A program made the translations under genes and the position numbers. From assembly GCA_016215555.1 (NCBI GenBank), contig JACRJC010000072.1, positions 1 to 64,000 on the forward strand: a stretch of DNA of 64,000 bases, given 5' to 3'. Source of the DNA: Rhodospirillales bacterium (GTDB taxonomy: Bacteria; Pseudomonadota; Alphaproteobacteria; Rhodospirillales; WMHbin7). This document shows, piece after piece, positions 52,190 to 64,000 of the stretch (its first letter is position 1; every line of letters begins with the position of its first letter). The notes under the pieces were generated by a model. That model was not told the origin of the DNA. It saw nothing but the letters and a program-made list of their open reading frames with translations, and made no database searches.

Positions 52190-52557
52190 GCGTCTTTCCC
52201 TTCTTCATGCGGGCGGGAGGGTATTGGTCCCTCTCCTATTTAAGCTCCTTGGTGCGGAGCCCGAATTCCCTCGATGTTGAGCCTGAGAAACCTATCTAGC
52301 GCCTCAGCGCACGATCTGTTTCAATTTGTGACAAAGCTGATTACCCCGTTTGGAAGGGGCCGGGCAAGCAAAAACCGACATTTGGCTCAAATTTTACGGA
52401 TCGGTAAGAAAACCCACGACTTGTGGATAACTTTCCAAGAGCCTACAAGTCTTGGTAAAACAGGGCTTAATCCACGAGGGTTTGATCTGTCTCAACAAAG
52501 CCATCGACGGGCTGTCTGTGCAAAAACCGGAATTCTTAACGCGACTCGCCGAAATCG
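52190..52557. other. Intergenic stretch between CHAP gene and polA with a DnaA box
   Basis: This 368-bp gap contains no convincing gene. It is A+T-richer than its surroundings and includes one perfect DnaA box (52422-52430). Two TTAAC/GTTAA elements lie near the polA stop (about 52535-52560). Confidence 0.5.
52422..52430 (-). promoter_or_regulatory. DnaA box
   Basis: TGTGGATAA is a perfect match, on the minus strand, to the consensus TTATCCACA. It is a single site in an A+T-rich gap and could regulate a flanking gene or be incidental. Confidence 0.5.
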
Positions 52558-55299
52558 TTAATGGGCTGCCCCCCAATGGAGACCGATTCCGGTGTCGGCG
52601 ACCAGGGGAACCGTCAGGCTGACCGCGCCCTCCATGACCGATTTGACCAGTTGGGCTGTCCGCTCGGCCTCGGCTTCGGGCGCTTCCACCACCAGTTCGT
52701 CATGGACCTGCAGCAGCAGGCGGGCTTGCAGGCCGGCGGCGGTCAGGGCCGGGGGCAGGCGGATCATGGCCCGCTTGATGATGTCGGCGGCCCCGCCCTG
52801 GATGGGGGCGTTGATGGCGGCGCGCTCGGCGAAGCCCCGTTCGCCCTGGTTCTTGGAGGCGATGCCGGGCACCTGGCAGCGCCGTCCGAACAGGGTGCTG
52901 ACATAGCCATTGGCCCGGGCTTCCTCTTTGGTTCTCTCCATATATGTACGGATTTCGGGGAAGCGGGCCAGATAGGCTTCGATGAAGCGGTTGGCCTCGC
53001 CCATCGGAATGCCCAATTGCTGGGCTAGGCCGAAGGCTCCCATGCCGTAGATGATGCCGAAATTGATGGCTTTGGCCTGGCGGCGCAACATCGGGTCCAT
53101 GCCCAAAATGGGCACGCCGAACACCTGCGAGGCGGTGCTGGCATGGATGTCGGCCCCTTGCGCGAAGGCCTCCTTCAGGGCTTTGACGTCGGCGACATGG
53201 GCGACCAGGCGCAGTTCGATCTGCGAATAGTCGGCGGAAATCAGCAGATGGCCGGGCTCGGCGATGAAGGCCTCGCGGATCTTGCGCCCCTCCTCGCTGC
53301 GGATGGGAATGTTCTGCAGATTGGGGTCGGACGAGGACAGGCGGCCCGTGCTGGTCACCGCCTGCGAGAAGCTGGTATGGACGCGGTTGTTCCTGTCGGC
53401 CATGCCGATCAGGGCGTCGGCATAGGTGCTTTTCAGCTTGGCCAGTTGCCGCCATTCCAACACCTTGGCCGGCAGGGCATGGCCGTCGGCGGCCAGGGCT
53501 TCCAACACCGATGCGTCGGTGCCCCAGGCCCCGGTCTTGGCGCTTTTCTTGCCGCCGGGCAGGGACATCTCGTCGAACAGGACTTCGCCCAACTGTTTGG
53601 GCGAGCCGATATTGAAGGGCCGCCCGGCCAGATCCTGGGCTTGGGCCTCGAAGCCGGCCATGCGCTTGGCGAAGTCGTCGCTAAGGGAGCGCAAGCGCGG
53701 GATATCCACCTTGATGCCGGCCTCCTCCATGGCGCCCAGCACCGGCACCAGGGGACGTTCCAGCTCCTCGTAAACAGCCAGCAGGCGCTGCTGGGCCAGG
53801 CGCGGCTTCAAAGTTTGGTGCAGGCACAAGGTGACGTCGGCATCCTCGGCGGCATAGGCCAGGGCCTTGTCCAGATCGACCTCGGCGAAGGATTTCTGAT
53901 CCTTGCCCTTGCCGCAGACCTCTTCGTATTTGATGGTCTCGCGGTCCAGATGCAGCCGGGACAACTCATCCATGCCGTGCCCGTGCAGCGATCCGTCCAG
54001 CACATAGGAAATCAGCATCGTATCGTCGATGGGGACGACGTCGATCTCGTGCCTGGCCAGGACATGGCGGTCGTATTTGATGTTCTGGCCGATCTTCAAG
54101 ACCGACGGCTCTTCCAGCAGCGGCTTCAGAATGCGAAGGGCTTCCTTCATCTCGATCTGCCGGGGCTTGGGCGAGGGGGGGCTTAAAAGGTCGCCCTGCG
54201 CCTTGGCGCCGGTATGGCCCAGCGGGATATAGCAGGCCCGGCCGGGGGCGACCGCCAGCGAAACCCCGACCAGCCCCGCCGTCAGGGCATCCAGCCCGGT
54301 GGTTTCTGTGTCCACCGCCACCAGGCCCAGATCCATGCCTTCCTTGACCCAGGCCTGCAGACGCGCTTCGTCCTGGATCAGTTCGTAGCTGGCTTCGGCG
54401 GGCGCGGGGGTTGAGACCGGCGTTGCTTCAGCCGCCGCCGCCTGGCCCATCTTGGCCGCCAGCGAACGAAATTCCATGCGGGTGAAGAAAGCGCGAAGGC
54501 GGGCCGGGTCGGGGGCCTGGCGGGCCATGGCGGCAATCGGCAGCGGGGTCGGCGAATCCTCCTTCAGGCGCACCAGATCGCGCGACATCAGGGCCTTGTC
54601 CTTGTTGGCAAGCAAGGTTTCGCGCCGCTTGGGCTGCTTGATCTCGTCGGCCCGGGCCAGCAGCGTATCCAGATCGCCATAAAAGCCGATCAATTCGGCG
54701 GCGGTTTTGACGCCGATGCCGGGCACACCGGGCACATTGTCGGTGGGGTCGCCGATCAGGGCCTGCACATCGACGACCTTGTCGGGGGCGACGCCGAATT
54801 TCAAGGCCACCTCGGCCTCGCCGATGGGTTTGTTCTTCAAAGGATCCAGCAGGCCGACGCCGGGCCTGACCAACTGCATCAGATCCTTGTCCGAGGAGAC
54901 GATGGTGACCTCGGCCCCTTGCTCGCGGCCCAGCTTCGCATAGGTGGCGATCAGGTCGTCGGCCTCGAAGCCCTCAAGCTCGACCTGGGCCACTCCGAAA
55001 GCCTCGACCGCCTCGCGGATAAGGGGGAATTGCGGCACCAGTTCTTCGGGCGCCGGCGGGCGGTGGGCCTTGTAGTCGGGATAGATGTCGTTGCGGAAGG
55101 TCTTGCGCCCGGCATCGAAGATCACCGCCAAATGGTCGGCGCCGTTCTCGGTCATCAGGCGGGTCAGCATGGTGCAAAAGCCGTAGACGGCATTGGTGGG
55201 CGTGCCGTCGGAACGGTTCATCATCGGCAGGCCGTGAAAGGCCCTGAAGATGAAACCCGAGCCGTCGATCAGATACAGATGCTTGAGGGGAGCCGACAA
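52558..55299 (-). CDS. polA: DNA polymerase I
   Basis: This 913-residue protein has three parts: a 5'-3' exonuclease (about 1-290); a 3'-5' exonuclease (about 310-500) with VAVDTETTGLD, so proofreading residues are present; and a polymerase with motif A DYSQIELRL, the O helix RRQAKAINFGIIYGMG and motif C VHDEL. It fills gaps in repair and removes RNA primers. It begins 3 nt after the zf-CHCC gene and ends at 52558. Confidence 0.97.
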   Translation of the reverse strand: MSAPLKHLYLIDGSGFIFRAFHGLPMMNRSDGTPTNAVYGFCTMLTRLMTENGADHLAVIFDAGRKTFRNDIYPDYKAHRPPAPEELVPQFPLIREAVEAFGVAQVELEGFEADDLIATYAKLGREQGAEVTIVSSDKDLMQLVRPGVGLLDPLKNKPIGEAEVALKFGVAPDKVVDVQALIGDPTDNVPGVPGIGVKTAAELIGFYGDLDTLLARADEIKQPKRRETLLANKDKALMSRDLVRLKEDSPTPLPIAAMARQAPDPARLRAFFTRMEFRSLAAKMGQAAAAEATPVSTPAPAEASYELIQDEARLQAWVKEGMDLGLVAVDTETTGLDALTAGLVGVSLAVAPGRACYIPLGHTGAKAQGDLLSPPSPKPRQIEMKEALRILKPLLEEPSVLKIGQNIKYDRHVLARHEIDVVPIDDTMLISYVLDGSLHGHGMDELSRLHLDRETIKYEEVCGKGKDQKSFAEVDLDKALAYAAEDADVTLCLHQTLKPRLAQQRLLAVYEELERPLVPVLGAMEEAGIKVDIPRLRSLSDDFAKRMAGFEAQAQDLAGRPFNIGSPKQLGEVLFDEMSLPGGKKSAKTGAWGTDASVLEALAADGHALPAKVLEWRQLAKLKSTYADALIGMADRNNRVHTSFSQAVTSTGRLSSSDPNLQNIPIRSEEGRKIREAFIAEPGHLLISADYSQIELRLVAHVADVKALKEAFAQGADIHASTASQVFGVPILGMDPMLRRQAKAINFGIIYGMGAFGLAQQLGIPMGEANRFIEAYLARFPEIRTYMERTKEEARANGYVSTLFGRRCQVPGIASKNQGERGFAERAAINAPIQGGAADIIKRAMIRLPPALTAAGLQARLLLQVHDELVVEAPEAEAERTAQLVKSVMEGAVSLTVPLVADTGIGLHWGAAH

Positions 55300-55302
55300 T
55301 GG

Positions 55303-55488
55303 TTAATGGCCGCCATCGGGCGAAACGCCGTCCTTCAGCCGGAACAGGCGTCCGCAATAGGGGCATTCGGCCTGGCGGTTGGCCTCGATCTTCAAGAAAA
55401 CCAGAGGATGGCCCAGGGCGCCCTCGCCGCCGTCGCAGCCCACGATCCCGGTTTCGACGGTCACGACATCCTGCTGTTGGGGCTTCAT
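55303..55488 (-). CDS. Zinc-finger CHCC-type small protein
   Basis: This 61-residue protein shows GCDGGEGALGHPLVFLKI, then AECPYCGRLFRL, giving the C-H-C-C zinc ligand set of the zf-CHCC family (bacterial relatives of the mitochondrial complex I subunit NDUFS6). It precedes polA by 3 nt on the same strand and is presumably co-transcribed. The role is unknown, possibly redox or complex I related. Confidence 0.85.
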   Translation of the reverse strand: MKPQQQDVVTVETGIVGCDGGEGALGHPLVFLKIEANRQAECPYCGRLFRLKDGVSPDGGH

Positions 55489-55625
55489 GGCGGTCCTCGG
55501 TTCGAAAGGGAGCTGTCGGGGGATGATAACCGATGGATGCCGGGCCGCAACAGGGCTTTCAAGGGCAACTTTGTGTGTGAACCCCCCTTGCCCCCGGGGC
55601 GGGCCAGCATGATATAGTCCCGGGC

Positions 55626-56429
55626 ATGAAAGCTCTGCGCCGCCCTTCCCTTATCGGAACCTCCGCCCTGGCCCTGGCCCTATTGACCATGGCCGCCTGC
55701 TCCTCGAAGGACGACGAATATGTCGAGCGGCCGGTCGAGGAACTCTACAACGAAGCCATGGACAGCCTGCAAAAGGGCAATCTGCCCAAGGCTGCCCACG
55801 GTTTCGACGAGGTCGAGCGCCAGCACCCCTATTCGGCCTGGGCCACCCAGGCCCAGTTGCAGGCCGCCTATACCAATTACGAGGCCCGCAAATACGACGA
55901 TGCCATCCTGGCCCTTGACCGTTTCATCCAGTTGCATCCCGGGCACCGCAACGTCGCCTACGCCTATTACCTGAAGGGTCTGTGCTATTACGACCAGATC
56001 GCCGATGTCGGGCGCGATCAAAGAATGACGGCGATGGCCCTGGAGTCGCTGTCCGAGGTGCTGACGCGCTTTCCCTCCAGCCGCTATGCCCGTGACGCCC
56101 AACTGAAGATCGATCTGACCCGTGACCATCTGGCCGGCAAGGAAATGACCGTCGGGCGCTATTACCAGCAGCAGGGCCATTTCCTGGCCGCCATCAACCG
56201 CTACAAGGTGGTGGTCGATCAATATCAGACCACCACCCACGTGCCCGAGGCCCTGCACCGCTTGGTCGAATGCTATGAATCGCTGGGCTTGACCGAGGAA
56301 GCCAAGAAGATGGCCGGCGTTCTCGGCCACAATTTCCCGGGCAGCGAATGGTATATCGACAGCTACGAGAATGTCGAAAACGTCAAGGTGCGCACCATCA
56401 AGGAAAAGCCTTGGTGGAAACCGTGGTAA
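55626..56429 (+). CDS. bamD: BamD, outer membrane assembly lipoprotein
   Basis: This 267-residue lipoprotein has the lipobox MAAC with lipidated Cys25. TPR-like repeats at about residues 38-250 include ELYNEAMDSLQKGNLPKAAH and AYYLKGLCYYDQI. It is part of the BAM complex that inserts beta-barrel proteins into the outer membrane. recN follows after 14 nt, a common arrangement in alphaproteobacteria. Confidence 0.95.
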   Translation: MKALRRPSLIGTSALALALLTMAACSSKDDEYVERPVEELYNEAMDSLQKGNLPKAAHGFDEVERQHPYSAWATQAQLQAAYTNYEARKYDDAILALDRFIQLHPGHRNVAYAYYLKGLCYYDQIADVGRDQRMTAMALESLSEVLTRFPSSRYARDAQLKIDLTRDHLAGKEMTVGRYYQQQGHFLAAINRYKVVVDQYQTTTHVPEALHRLVECYESLGLTEEAKKMAGVLGHNFPGSEWYIDSYENVENVKVRTIKEKPWWKPW

Positions 56430-56443
56430 TCTAGGACGTTCGG

Positions 56444-60237
<3,794 letters not shown>

Positions 60238-60248
60238 CCCGTAGCGGC

Positions 60249-60363
60249 CATCCTTCGAGACGGCGGCTTTGCCGCCTCCTCAGGATGAGGTCGTGGGCTT
60301 ATTTCAAGGAGTTATCCTCATGCTGAGGAGGATGCGAAGCATCCGTCTCGAAGCACGAGGATA
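60249..60363. repeat. Two copies of the dispersed palindromic repeat
   Basis: Copy one (60249-60290) runs CATCCTTCGAGACGGCGG to CCGCCTCCTCAGGATG. Copy two (60312-60363) has TCCTCATGCTGAGGAGGATG and CATCCGTCTCGAAGCACGAG. They belong to the family at 1-135 and inside mod. They lie between ligA and the small peptide gene. Confidence 0.85.
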
Positions 60364-60375
60364 AAGGCGCTTTCT

Positions 60376-60387
60376 ACAAACTGGTAT
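60376..60387. mobile_element. Fragment of a MITE terminal repeat
   Basis: ACAAACTGGTAT matches the right end of the MITE at 16703-16966 (CTGCAAACTGGTAT) apart from a G-to-A change. It is short, and could be a solo end of a decayed element. Confidence 0.4.
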
Positions 60388-60452
60388 AATTCAGCCTACA
60401 TTCAGGTGACGAGGCTTAGCTTGCGGACAGATTGGTTTGCAAGGAGCTTTTC

Positions 60453-60584
60453 ATGTTCAAAAGAACCCTGGCTTTCATTTTATTGGGCATCGTGCTGGCG
60501 GGCGCCGGCGCAGCCGCCATGGGCAATTTCGTTCCCGGCGGCGGCCATCATTCCGAACGCGGCCATGACGGGGATGACGACTGA
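60453..60584 (+). CDS. Small membrane peptide, 43 residues
   Basis: This short gene starts at 60453 with AAGGAG 6 nt upstream. It encodes 43 residues: a basic start (MFKR), one hydrophobic helix (about 5-23), then FVPGGGHHSERGHDGDDD, a His/Asp-rich tail. It may be a membrane-anchored metal-binding peptide. Its TGA overlaps the ATG of the cytochrome-like gene by one base (60582-60586), which suggests joint function. The family is unknown. Confidence 0.7.
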   Translation: MFKRTLAFILLGIVLAGAGAAAMGNFVPGGGHHSERGHDGDDD

Positions 60585-61201
60585 TGAAGACTCACACATG
60601 TCCCTCAGGCGCCGGGCGCGTTCCTTCGGAACGCTTGGCTTGCGCCGGGACGGAGCCCGGCGCGCGGGCCTTGCCCGCGTCAAAGCCGCCTGGCCAGGGG
60701 GGCAAGCCGCTTGGAATTAGCTTCAATCTGCTGCTGTTCTGGCACGGGCTGTTTGCCGGTTCCTACATCGTCGCTTTCGTAAGCGACGATGTCATGGGCA
60801 TGCATATCGCCGCCGGCTGGTTCGTGATTCTGTTGGGGACCTTCCGGCTGCTGGTGGCCTTGATGGCGCCCGAGAAATCCCCCTGGTCGCTGCCCTGGCC
60901 CAATGCGGTTCTGGTCAACGCCTTCAAGCGGCATTTGAATGCCGCCGATCCGGCCCTGCTTCAGGGCCGCAATCTGCTGATCATAGCCTCGGGCCTGCTG
61001 GTGCTGATGGGGGCGGTGCTGGCCTCGCTGTCGGGCTATCTGCCCTCCGACGACCTGCATGAAGGCATCGCCAACTTCTCGCTGGCGATCATCCTCGGCC
61101 ATATCGGTCTGATCCTGATTTCCCAGGGCTTGAAGCGCGTCAAAGCGGGCGCGTCTGGCGCTCCAGCCAAGCCTGGGTCTTCCTTTCAAGTCTCCCGCTG
61201 A
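60584..61201 (+). CDS. Cytochrome b561-like membrane protein
   Basis: This 205-residue protein has four hydrophobic segments (about residues 45-65, 72-92, 130-150, 163-184). Histidines lie in WHGLFAGSYIVAF, HIAAGWFVILLGTFRLL, HEGIANFSLAI and GHIGLILI, fitting haem b ligation as in cytochrome b561 or hydrogenase cytochrome b subunits. It probably shuttles electrons in the membrane. The first about 43 residues are unusual and could reflect a wrong start, although the TGATG coupling with the small gene supports ATG 60584. It converges with pepP, overlapping by 62 nt. Confidence 0.65.
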   Translation: MKTHTCPSGAGRVPSERLACAGTEPGARALPASKPPGQGGKPLGISFNLLLFWHGLFAGSYIVAFVSDDVMGMHIAAGWFVILLGTFRLLVALMAPEKSPWSLPWPNAVLVNAFKRHLNAADPALLQGRNLLIIASGLLVLMGAVLASLSGYLPSDDLHEGIANFSLAIILGHIGLILISQGLKRVKAGASGAPAKPGSSFQVSR

Positions 61202-62915
61202 ACGCCTTTCTTATCCCCAGATGATAGGCGTTGAGCCAGTCGCGCTCGGGTTTCGCAAGAAGCCTGGGCGCGATCAGGCGCAAATCGATGGGGGCCTTGG
61301 TCAGGATCTCGAAACGCAGCATCTCGCGCTCGCCGCCCTTGGCCTTGGCGGCGGGAACGACCAGGCCCAAGCTTTCGATGCGGATGCCAAAAGCCCCTGG
61401 CCGGTAATAGCCGGGTTCGATGGACAGAATCATGCCCTCTTCCAGCGCCGCGCCTGGGCCCGACTTGGCGATGCGTCCCGGCCCTTCATGGACGGACAGA
61501 TAGCTGCCGACGCCGTGCCCGGTGCCGTGATCGTAATCGAGCCCGGCTTGCCACAGGAATTGGCGAGCCAGGGCGTCCAACTGCAAGCCGGTGGTGCCCC
61601 TGGGAAATACCGCCGAGGCCAGGGCGATATGGCCCTTCAGCACCAGCGTGAACATCCGCTTCATATCGGGGCTTGGCGAACCCGGTCCGATGAAAACCGT
61701 GCGCGTGACGTCGGTGGTGCCGTCCAGATATTGGCCGCCGGAATCGAGCAGGAAGGGCTGGCCCGCCTTCAACAGCGCGTCGCGCCCTTTCCTGGCCCGG
61801 TAATGGACGATGGCGCCGTTGGCGCCCGCGGCGGCGATGGTGGCGAAGCTGGGGCCCTGCGCCAACTCTTCCCGGGCCCGCCAATGGTCGGCCAACTCGG
61901 CGGCGGCGCTTTCGCGCATCCCCGCCTTCAAGCCGTGCAGCGTTCGGATCAGGGCCCGTCCGTCGCGCCAATGCGCCGCCCGGGCCCCCTCGATTTCCGT
62001 CTTGTTCTTGCAAGCCTTCAGCCTCAGGCAGGGATCGGCGCCCTCGGTGATGCGAGCGCCTGAGAATTTCAAGGCGTCGTAGAGCAGCAAGGGCGTTTGC
62101 TTGGGATCGAGATGGACGCATTTGCAGGCCTGGCCCAATTCCTTCAGATGAGCCAGCAAGCTGTTGGGTGGATGCAGCCGCACATCCCGGTCGAGGAAGA
62201 AATCCAGCCGGCGATGGTCCAAGAACAGATCGACGCCGCCCAACCTGTCCAGAATTGCAAAGGCGCGCAGCAGGGGCGCATAGGGAATGTCGCGCCCGCG
62301 AATGTTCAAAAGCCAGCACAGCGTGTCGGGAGCGCAAATCAGCAGCCGGTCGGATTGTTCCCGGGCCAGCAAAGCGGCGACACGAGCCCGCTTGTCCTTC
62401 GAACTTTCGCCGGCATGGGCCAGCGGCTGGGCTTCGACCGCCGAGGCGGGCGGGGCGGGGCGGTCCGTCCACAAGCCGTCGATGGGGTTGACTTCCAGCC
62501 AGCGGAGCAGGGCGTTGGCCTTGGCGCAGGATTTCTCCAGGCCCAGGGCGCCGTCGGCGCTGACCAGCCAGGGATCGGCGCCCAGGCTTTGACCGGGCTT
62601 CAGACGGCTGGCCAGCCAGTCGTTCAGGGATTGGGCGGATGTCGGAACGATCTCGTAAAGCGCCGGATCGCCTTCCTTGGCCGCTTGCAGCGTATAGCGC
62701 CCATCGACGAACAAAAAGGCCTTGTTCTTCAAGATGACGGCCTGGCCCATCGAGCCGGTGAAGCCAGAAATCCAGGCCAGGCGGCGGTCCGAGGCCGGCA
62801 CATATTCGCTTTGGAAAGCGTCGGCGCTGGGCACCAGCAGGGCGTCCAGCTTCATCAAGGCCATCTGCTTGCGCAGTTTTTTCATTCTGGATGCGATGTC
62901 GCCGGCTGGGGTCAT
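61140..62915 (-). CDS. pepP: Aminopeptidase P (Xaa-Pro aminopeptidase, M24)
   Basis: This 591-residue metallopeptidase has N-terminal creatinase-like domains and a C-terminal pita-bread domain. Metal ligands are in LDSGGQYLDGTTDVTRTVF (Asp pair), DHGTGHGVGSYLSVHEGP (His), ILSIEPGYY (Glu) and LRFEILTKA (Glu). It removes N-terminal residues next to proline. The length is typical of the eukaryotic-like, three-domain form common in alphaproteobacteria. The 3' end overlaps the cytochrome-like gene by 62 nt on the opposite strand. Confidence 0.93.
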   Translation of the reverse strand: MTPAGDIASRMKKLRKQMALMKLDALLVPSADAFQSEYVPASDRRLAWISGFTGSMGQAVILKNKAFLFVDGRYTLQAAKEGDPALYEIVPTSAQSLNDWLASRLKPGQSLGADPWLVSADGALGLEKSCAKANALLRWLEVNPIDGLWTDRPAPPASAVEAQPLAHAGESSKDKRARVAALLAREQSDRLLICAPDTLCWLLNIRGRDIPYAPLLRAFAILDRLGGVDLFLDHRRLDFFLDRDVRLHPPNSLLAHLKELGQACKCVHLDPKQTPLLLYDALKFSGARITEGADPCLRLKACKNKTEIEGARAAHWRDGRALIRTLHGLKAGMRESAAAELADHWRAREELAQGPSFATIAAAGANGAIVHYRARKGRDALLKAGQPFLLDSGGQYLDGTTDVTRTVFIGPGSPSPDMKRMFTLVLKGHIALASAVFPRGTTGLQLDALARQFLWQAGLDYDHGTGHGVGSYLSVHEGPGRIAKSGPGAALEEGMILSIEPGYYRPGAFGIRIESLGLVVPAAKAKGGEREMLRFEILTKAPIDLRLIAPRLLAKPERDWLNAYHLGIRKAFSGRLERKTQAWLERQTRPL

Positions 62916-63050
62916 GGCCCGTCCTTTCTTCCTTGAAAATAGGGAGAAAGCAGGGGCGCGGCAATAAGGCTGGAAATATCAGCAATACTGACCTATATTA
63001 TGCTGCAGTGCAATATCGCATGCGCGAACACAACTGGAAGGCCGGACCCT

Positions 63051-63110
63051 ATGTGGCCCTATACCGACGAAGAGACCGACTGGCTGACGGACCCTGGCCT
63101 TGCGATCTGA
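63051..63110 (+). CDS. Possible 19-residue peptide
   Basis: An ATG at 63051 with GGAAGG 9 nt upstream opens a 19-codon frame (MWPYTDEETDWLTDPGLAI) ending at TGA 63108-63110. The hairpin at 63117-63140 follows. It may be a leader or a short conserved protein; this is not established. Confidence 0.3.
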   Translation: MWPYTDEETDWLTDPGLAI

Positions 63111-63170
63111 CCCCGCCTGACCGATGTCGCAATCGGTCAGAATGGTTAACGCGCCTTAACCCCTTGACAC

Positions 63171-63200
63171 TTGACATCTTGTGTGTGCAACGGCCATAGT
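63171..63200 (+). promoter_or_regulatory. Sigma70-type promoter of the amidase gene
   Basis: TTGACA (63171-63176) and CATAGT (63195-63200) are separated by 18 nt. A second TTGACA starts at 63164. The inverted repeat at 63201-63216 lies at the expected start site, about 18 bp before the ATG at 63234. Confidence 0.6.
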
Positions 63201-63233
63201 CTACCAACTTTGGTAGGGGCGGAGCCGAGTCGC

Positions 63234-64000
63234 ATGTCACCCACACGAATCCTGATGCTGGCTGGAGTAAGCGCCGTCGCGCTTGCCGTGGCCTCGGCAG
63301 GCGTGCTGGGGATGCTCGATTCCCAGCCGGTCAGGTCCGAGCGCGTGTCGCTGGCCATGCCGCCGACGCTTGACATGGTGGCCTTCGACAACGAAGAAAC
63401 CGAAATCGATGCCTCCTTCGGCCCCGCCATGCCCCTGGCCGCCCAACTGGCGGCGGGCGAAAGCGGCAATCCTTTGGCCGTGCCGCCTTCCGCGAACGAG
63501 GAAGACGAGCCGCCCCGCCCCCAGGCGGCGCCGATCCCCCTGGTTCAAGGTCCGGCCCCCCTGGCGGCGCCGGTCGAGGACAAGCCGGCTTCGTCCGCTC
63601 CAGTTCCGGCTCCCGCCCCCGCTTCAGTGCCCGTCATGTCCGACGCCCAGGCATCGGTCCAGGGCCTGCGGGTCGGGCGCAGCGGCGACAAGACCCGCGT
63701 CATCATCGATCTGTCGGGCAGCACCGATTTCGCCTATTCGGTTGGCAAGGACGGCAAGTCGGTCTCGGTCGTGCTGCCGGGCGCCGCTTGGAAGGCGGCG
63801 GCCAAGGGCAGCACCAAGGCCGGCGGCCGCATCACCGGCTATGAATATCAGGCCGTCGATGGCGGCTCGAAAGTGATTCTGTCGGCCAACGAGCCGGTGG
63901 AAGTCATTCAGGTCGAGCCGCATCCCGGCAACGGCCAAGGCTATCAATTGGTCATCGATCTGGTCGATACCCAGGGCGCTCAGGTGCGCCGTGGCGGTCT
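63234..64000 (+). CDS. AMIN-domain protein, probable N-acetylmuramoyl-L-alanine amidase (partial)
   Basis: This frame stays open to the window end (about 255 codons), so the gene is cut off. It has an N-terminal hydrophobic segment (about residues 5-26, signal peptide or anchor) and a proline/alanine-rich linker (about 75-135). An AMIN-like domain follows (from about residue 140: VQGLRVGRSGDKTRVIIDLS, YSVGKDGKSVSVVLPGA). This layout precedes the Amidase_3 catalytic domain in cell-separation amidases; that domain would lie beyond 64000. It also fits other AMIN proteins. GGAG sits about 9 nt upstream of the ATG. Confidence 0.7.
   Translation, partial: MSPTRILMLAGVSAVALAVASAGVLGMLDSQPVRSERVSLAMPPTLDMVAFDNEETEIDASFGPAMPLAAQLAAGESGNPLAVPPSANEEDEPPRPQAAPIPLVQGPAPLAAPVEDKPASSAPVPAPAPASVPVMSDAQASVQGLRVGRSGDKTRVIIDLSGSTDFAYSVGKDGKSVSVVLPGAAWKAAAKGSTKAGGRITGYEYQAVDGGSKVILSANEPVEVIQVEPHPGNGQGYQLVIDLVDTQGAQVRRGG

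Larger units (their letters stand above)
62916..63233. other. Intergenic region between pepP and the amidase gene
   Basis: This 318-bp region holds the promoter at 63171-63200, a small inverted repeat CTACCA-ACTT-TGGTAG (63201-63216), a hairpin (63117-63125 with 63132-63140), and a tiny open frame at 63051-63110. Confidence 0.6.

Noticed and set aside
52190-52560. Replication origin next to polA
   Set aside because: Only one clear DnaA box is present, and no iteron cluster, dnaA, parAB or hemE genes are adjacent.
53143-54186. A 347-codon plus-strand frame opposite polA
   Set aside because: It is antisense to the conserved polymerase domain and has shadow-like Gly/Gln/Leu composition.

Overview
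The window is GC-rich and densely coded, with many 1-8 nt start/stop overlaps. It looks like a chromosomal segment of an alphaproteobacterium, most plausibly Rhodospirillales or Magnetospirillum-like. That placement is an inference from gene content (fused metallo-beta-lactamase/cNMP/hemerythrin protein, zf-CHCC gene next to polA, bamD-recN-ligA run, DUF1045-type phn cluster) and from the dispersed palindromic repeats. No rRNA, tRNA or CRISPR array was seen.

Layout. (1) 0.2-13.4 kb is an accessory region resembling a defence island. It holds a MNT/HEPN toxin-antitoxin pair, an orphan MNT gene with a possible partner remnant, and a type III-like restriction-modification locus (res 3815-6850, mod 7758-10688) with a second MNT/HEPN pair between res and mod. 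An ATPase with a probably leaderless transcript, a zinc-ribbon/EEP nuclease and a decayed helicase start follow. A GDSL hydrolase, a RidA protein and an SH3-like lipoprotein (1.5-3.5 kb) sit inside it. (2) 13.4-16.7 kb encodes a hybrid histidine kinase, an OmpR-type regulator and a tandem universal stress protein, followed by a 264-bp MITE. (3) 17-24.4 kb is a minus-strand operon (acyl-CoA synthetase, livG, livF, binding protein, livH, livM) with a divergent LysR gene. (4) 24.5-30.6 kb is a plus-strand catabolic operon: aspartase/fumarase-family lyase, polar amino acid ABC transporter, MmgE/PrpD protein. (5) 31-43.3 kb is a C-P lyase locus: phnCDE plus a hexapeptide transferase behind a four-repeat Pho-box-like array; the converging phnGHIJKLM-DUF1045-GNAT operon; divergent phnF plus a second PhnM-like hydrolase. 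(6) 43.3-51.2 kb holds an unrecognised PLP-enzyme-like protein, a large di-iron sensor, oxyR, and a rubrerythrin/Fe-S oxidoreductase/DUF3501 operon. (7) 51.5-64 kb is mostly housekeeping: CHAP protein, polA, zf-CHCC, bamD, recN, ligA, a small membrane peptide with a cytochrome-b-like protein, pepP, and the start of an AMIN-domain amidase that runs off the end.

How the parts work together. The phn genes form an almost complete pathway from phosphonate uptake to ribosyl cyclic phosphate; PhnN and PhnP are not present, and a 2H-phosphoesterase (DUF1045) may cover a late step. OxyR, rubrerythrin, its Fe-S partner and the hemerythrin fusion form an oxygen/peroxide-handling block. The lyase, transporter and MmgE/PrpD operon looks built for an imported amino-dicarboxylate-like compound. 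Repeats are a theme: one palindromic family occurs at the left edge, near 60.3 kb and, unusually, twice in frame inside the mod coding sequence.
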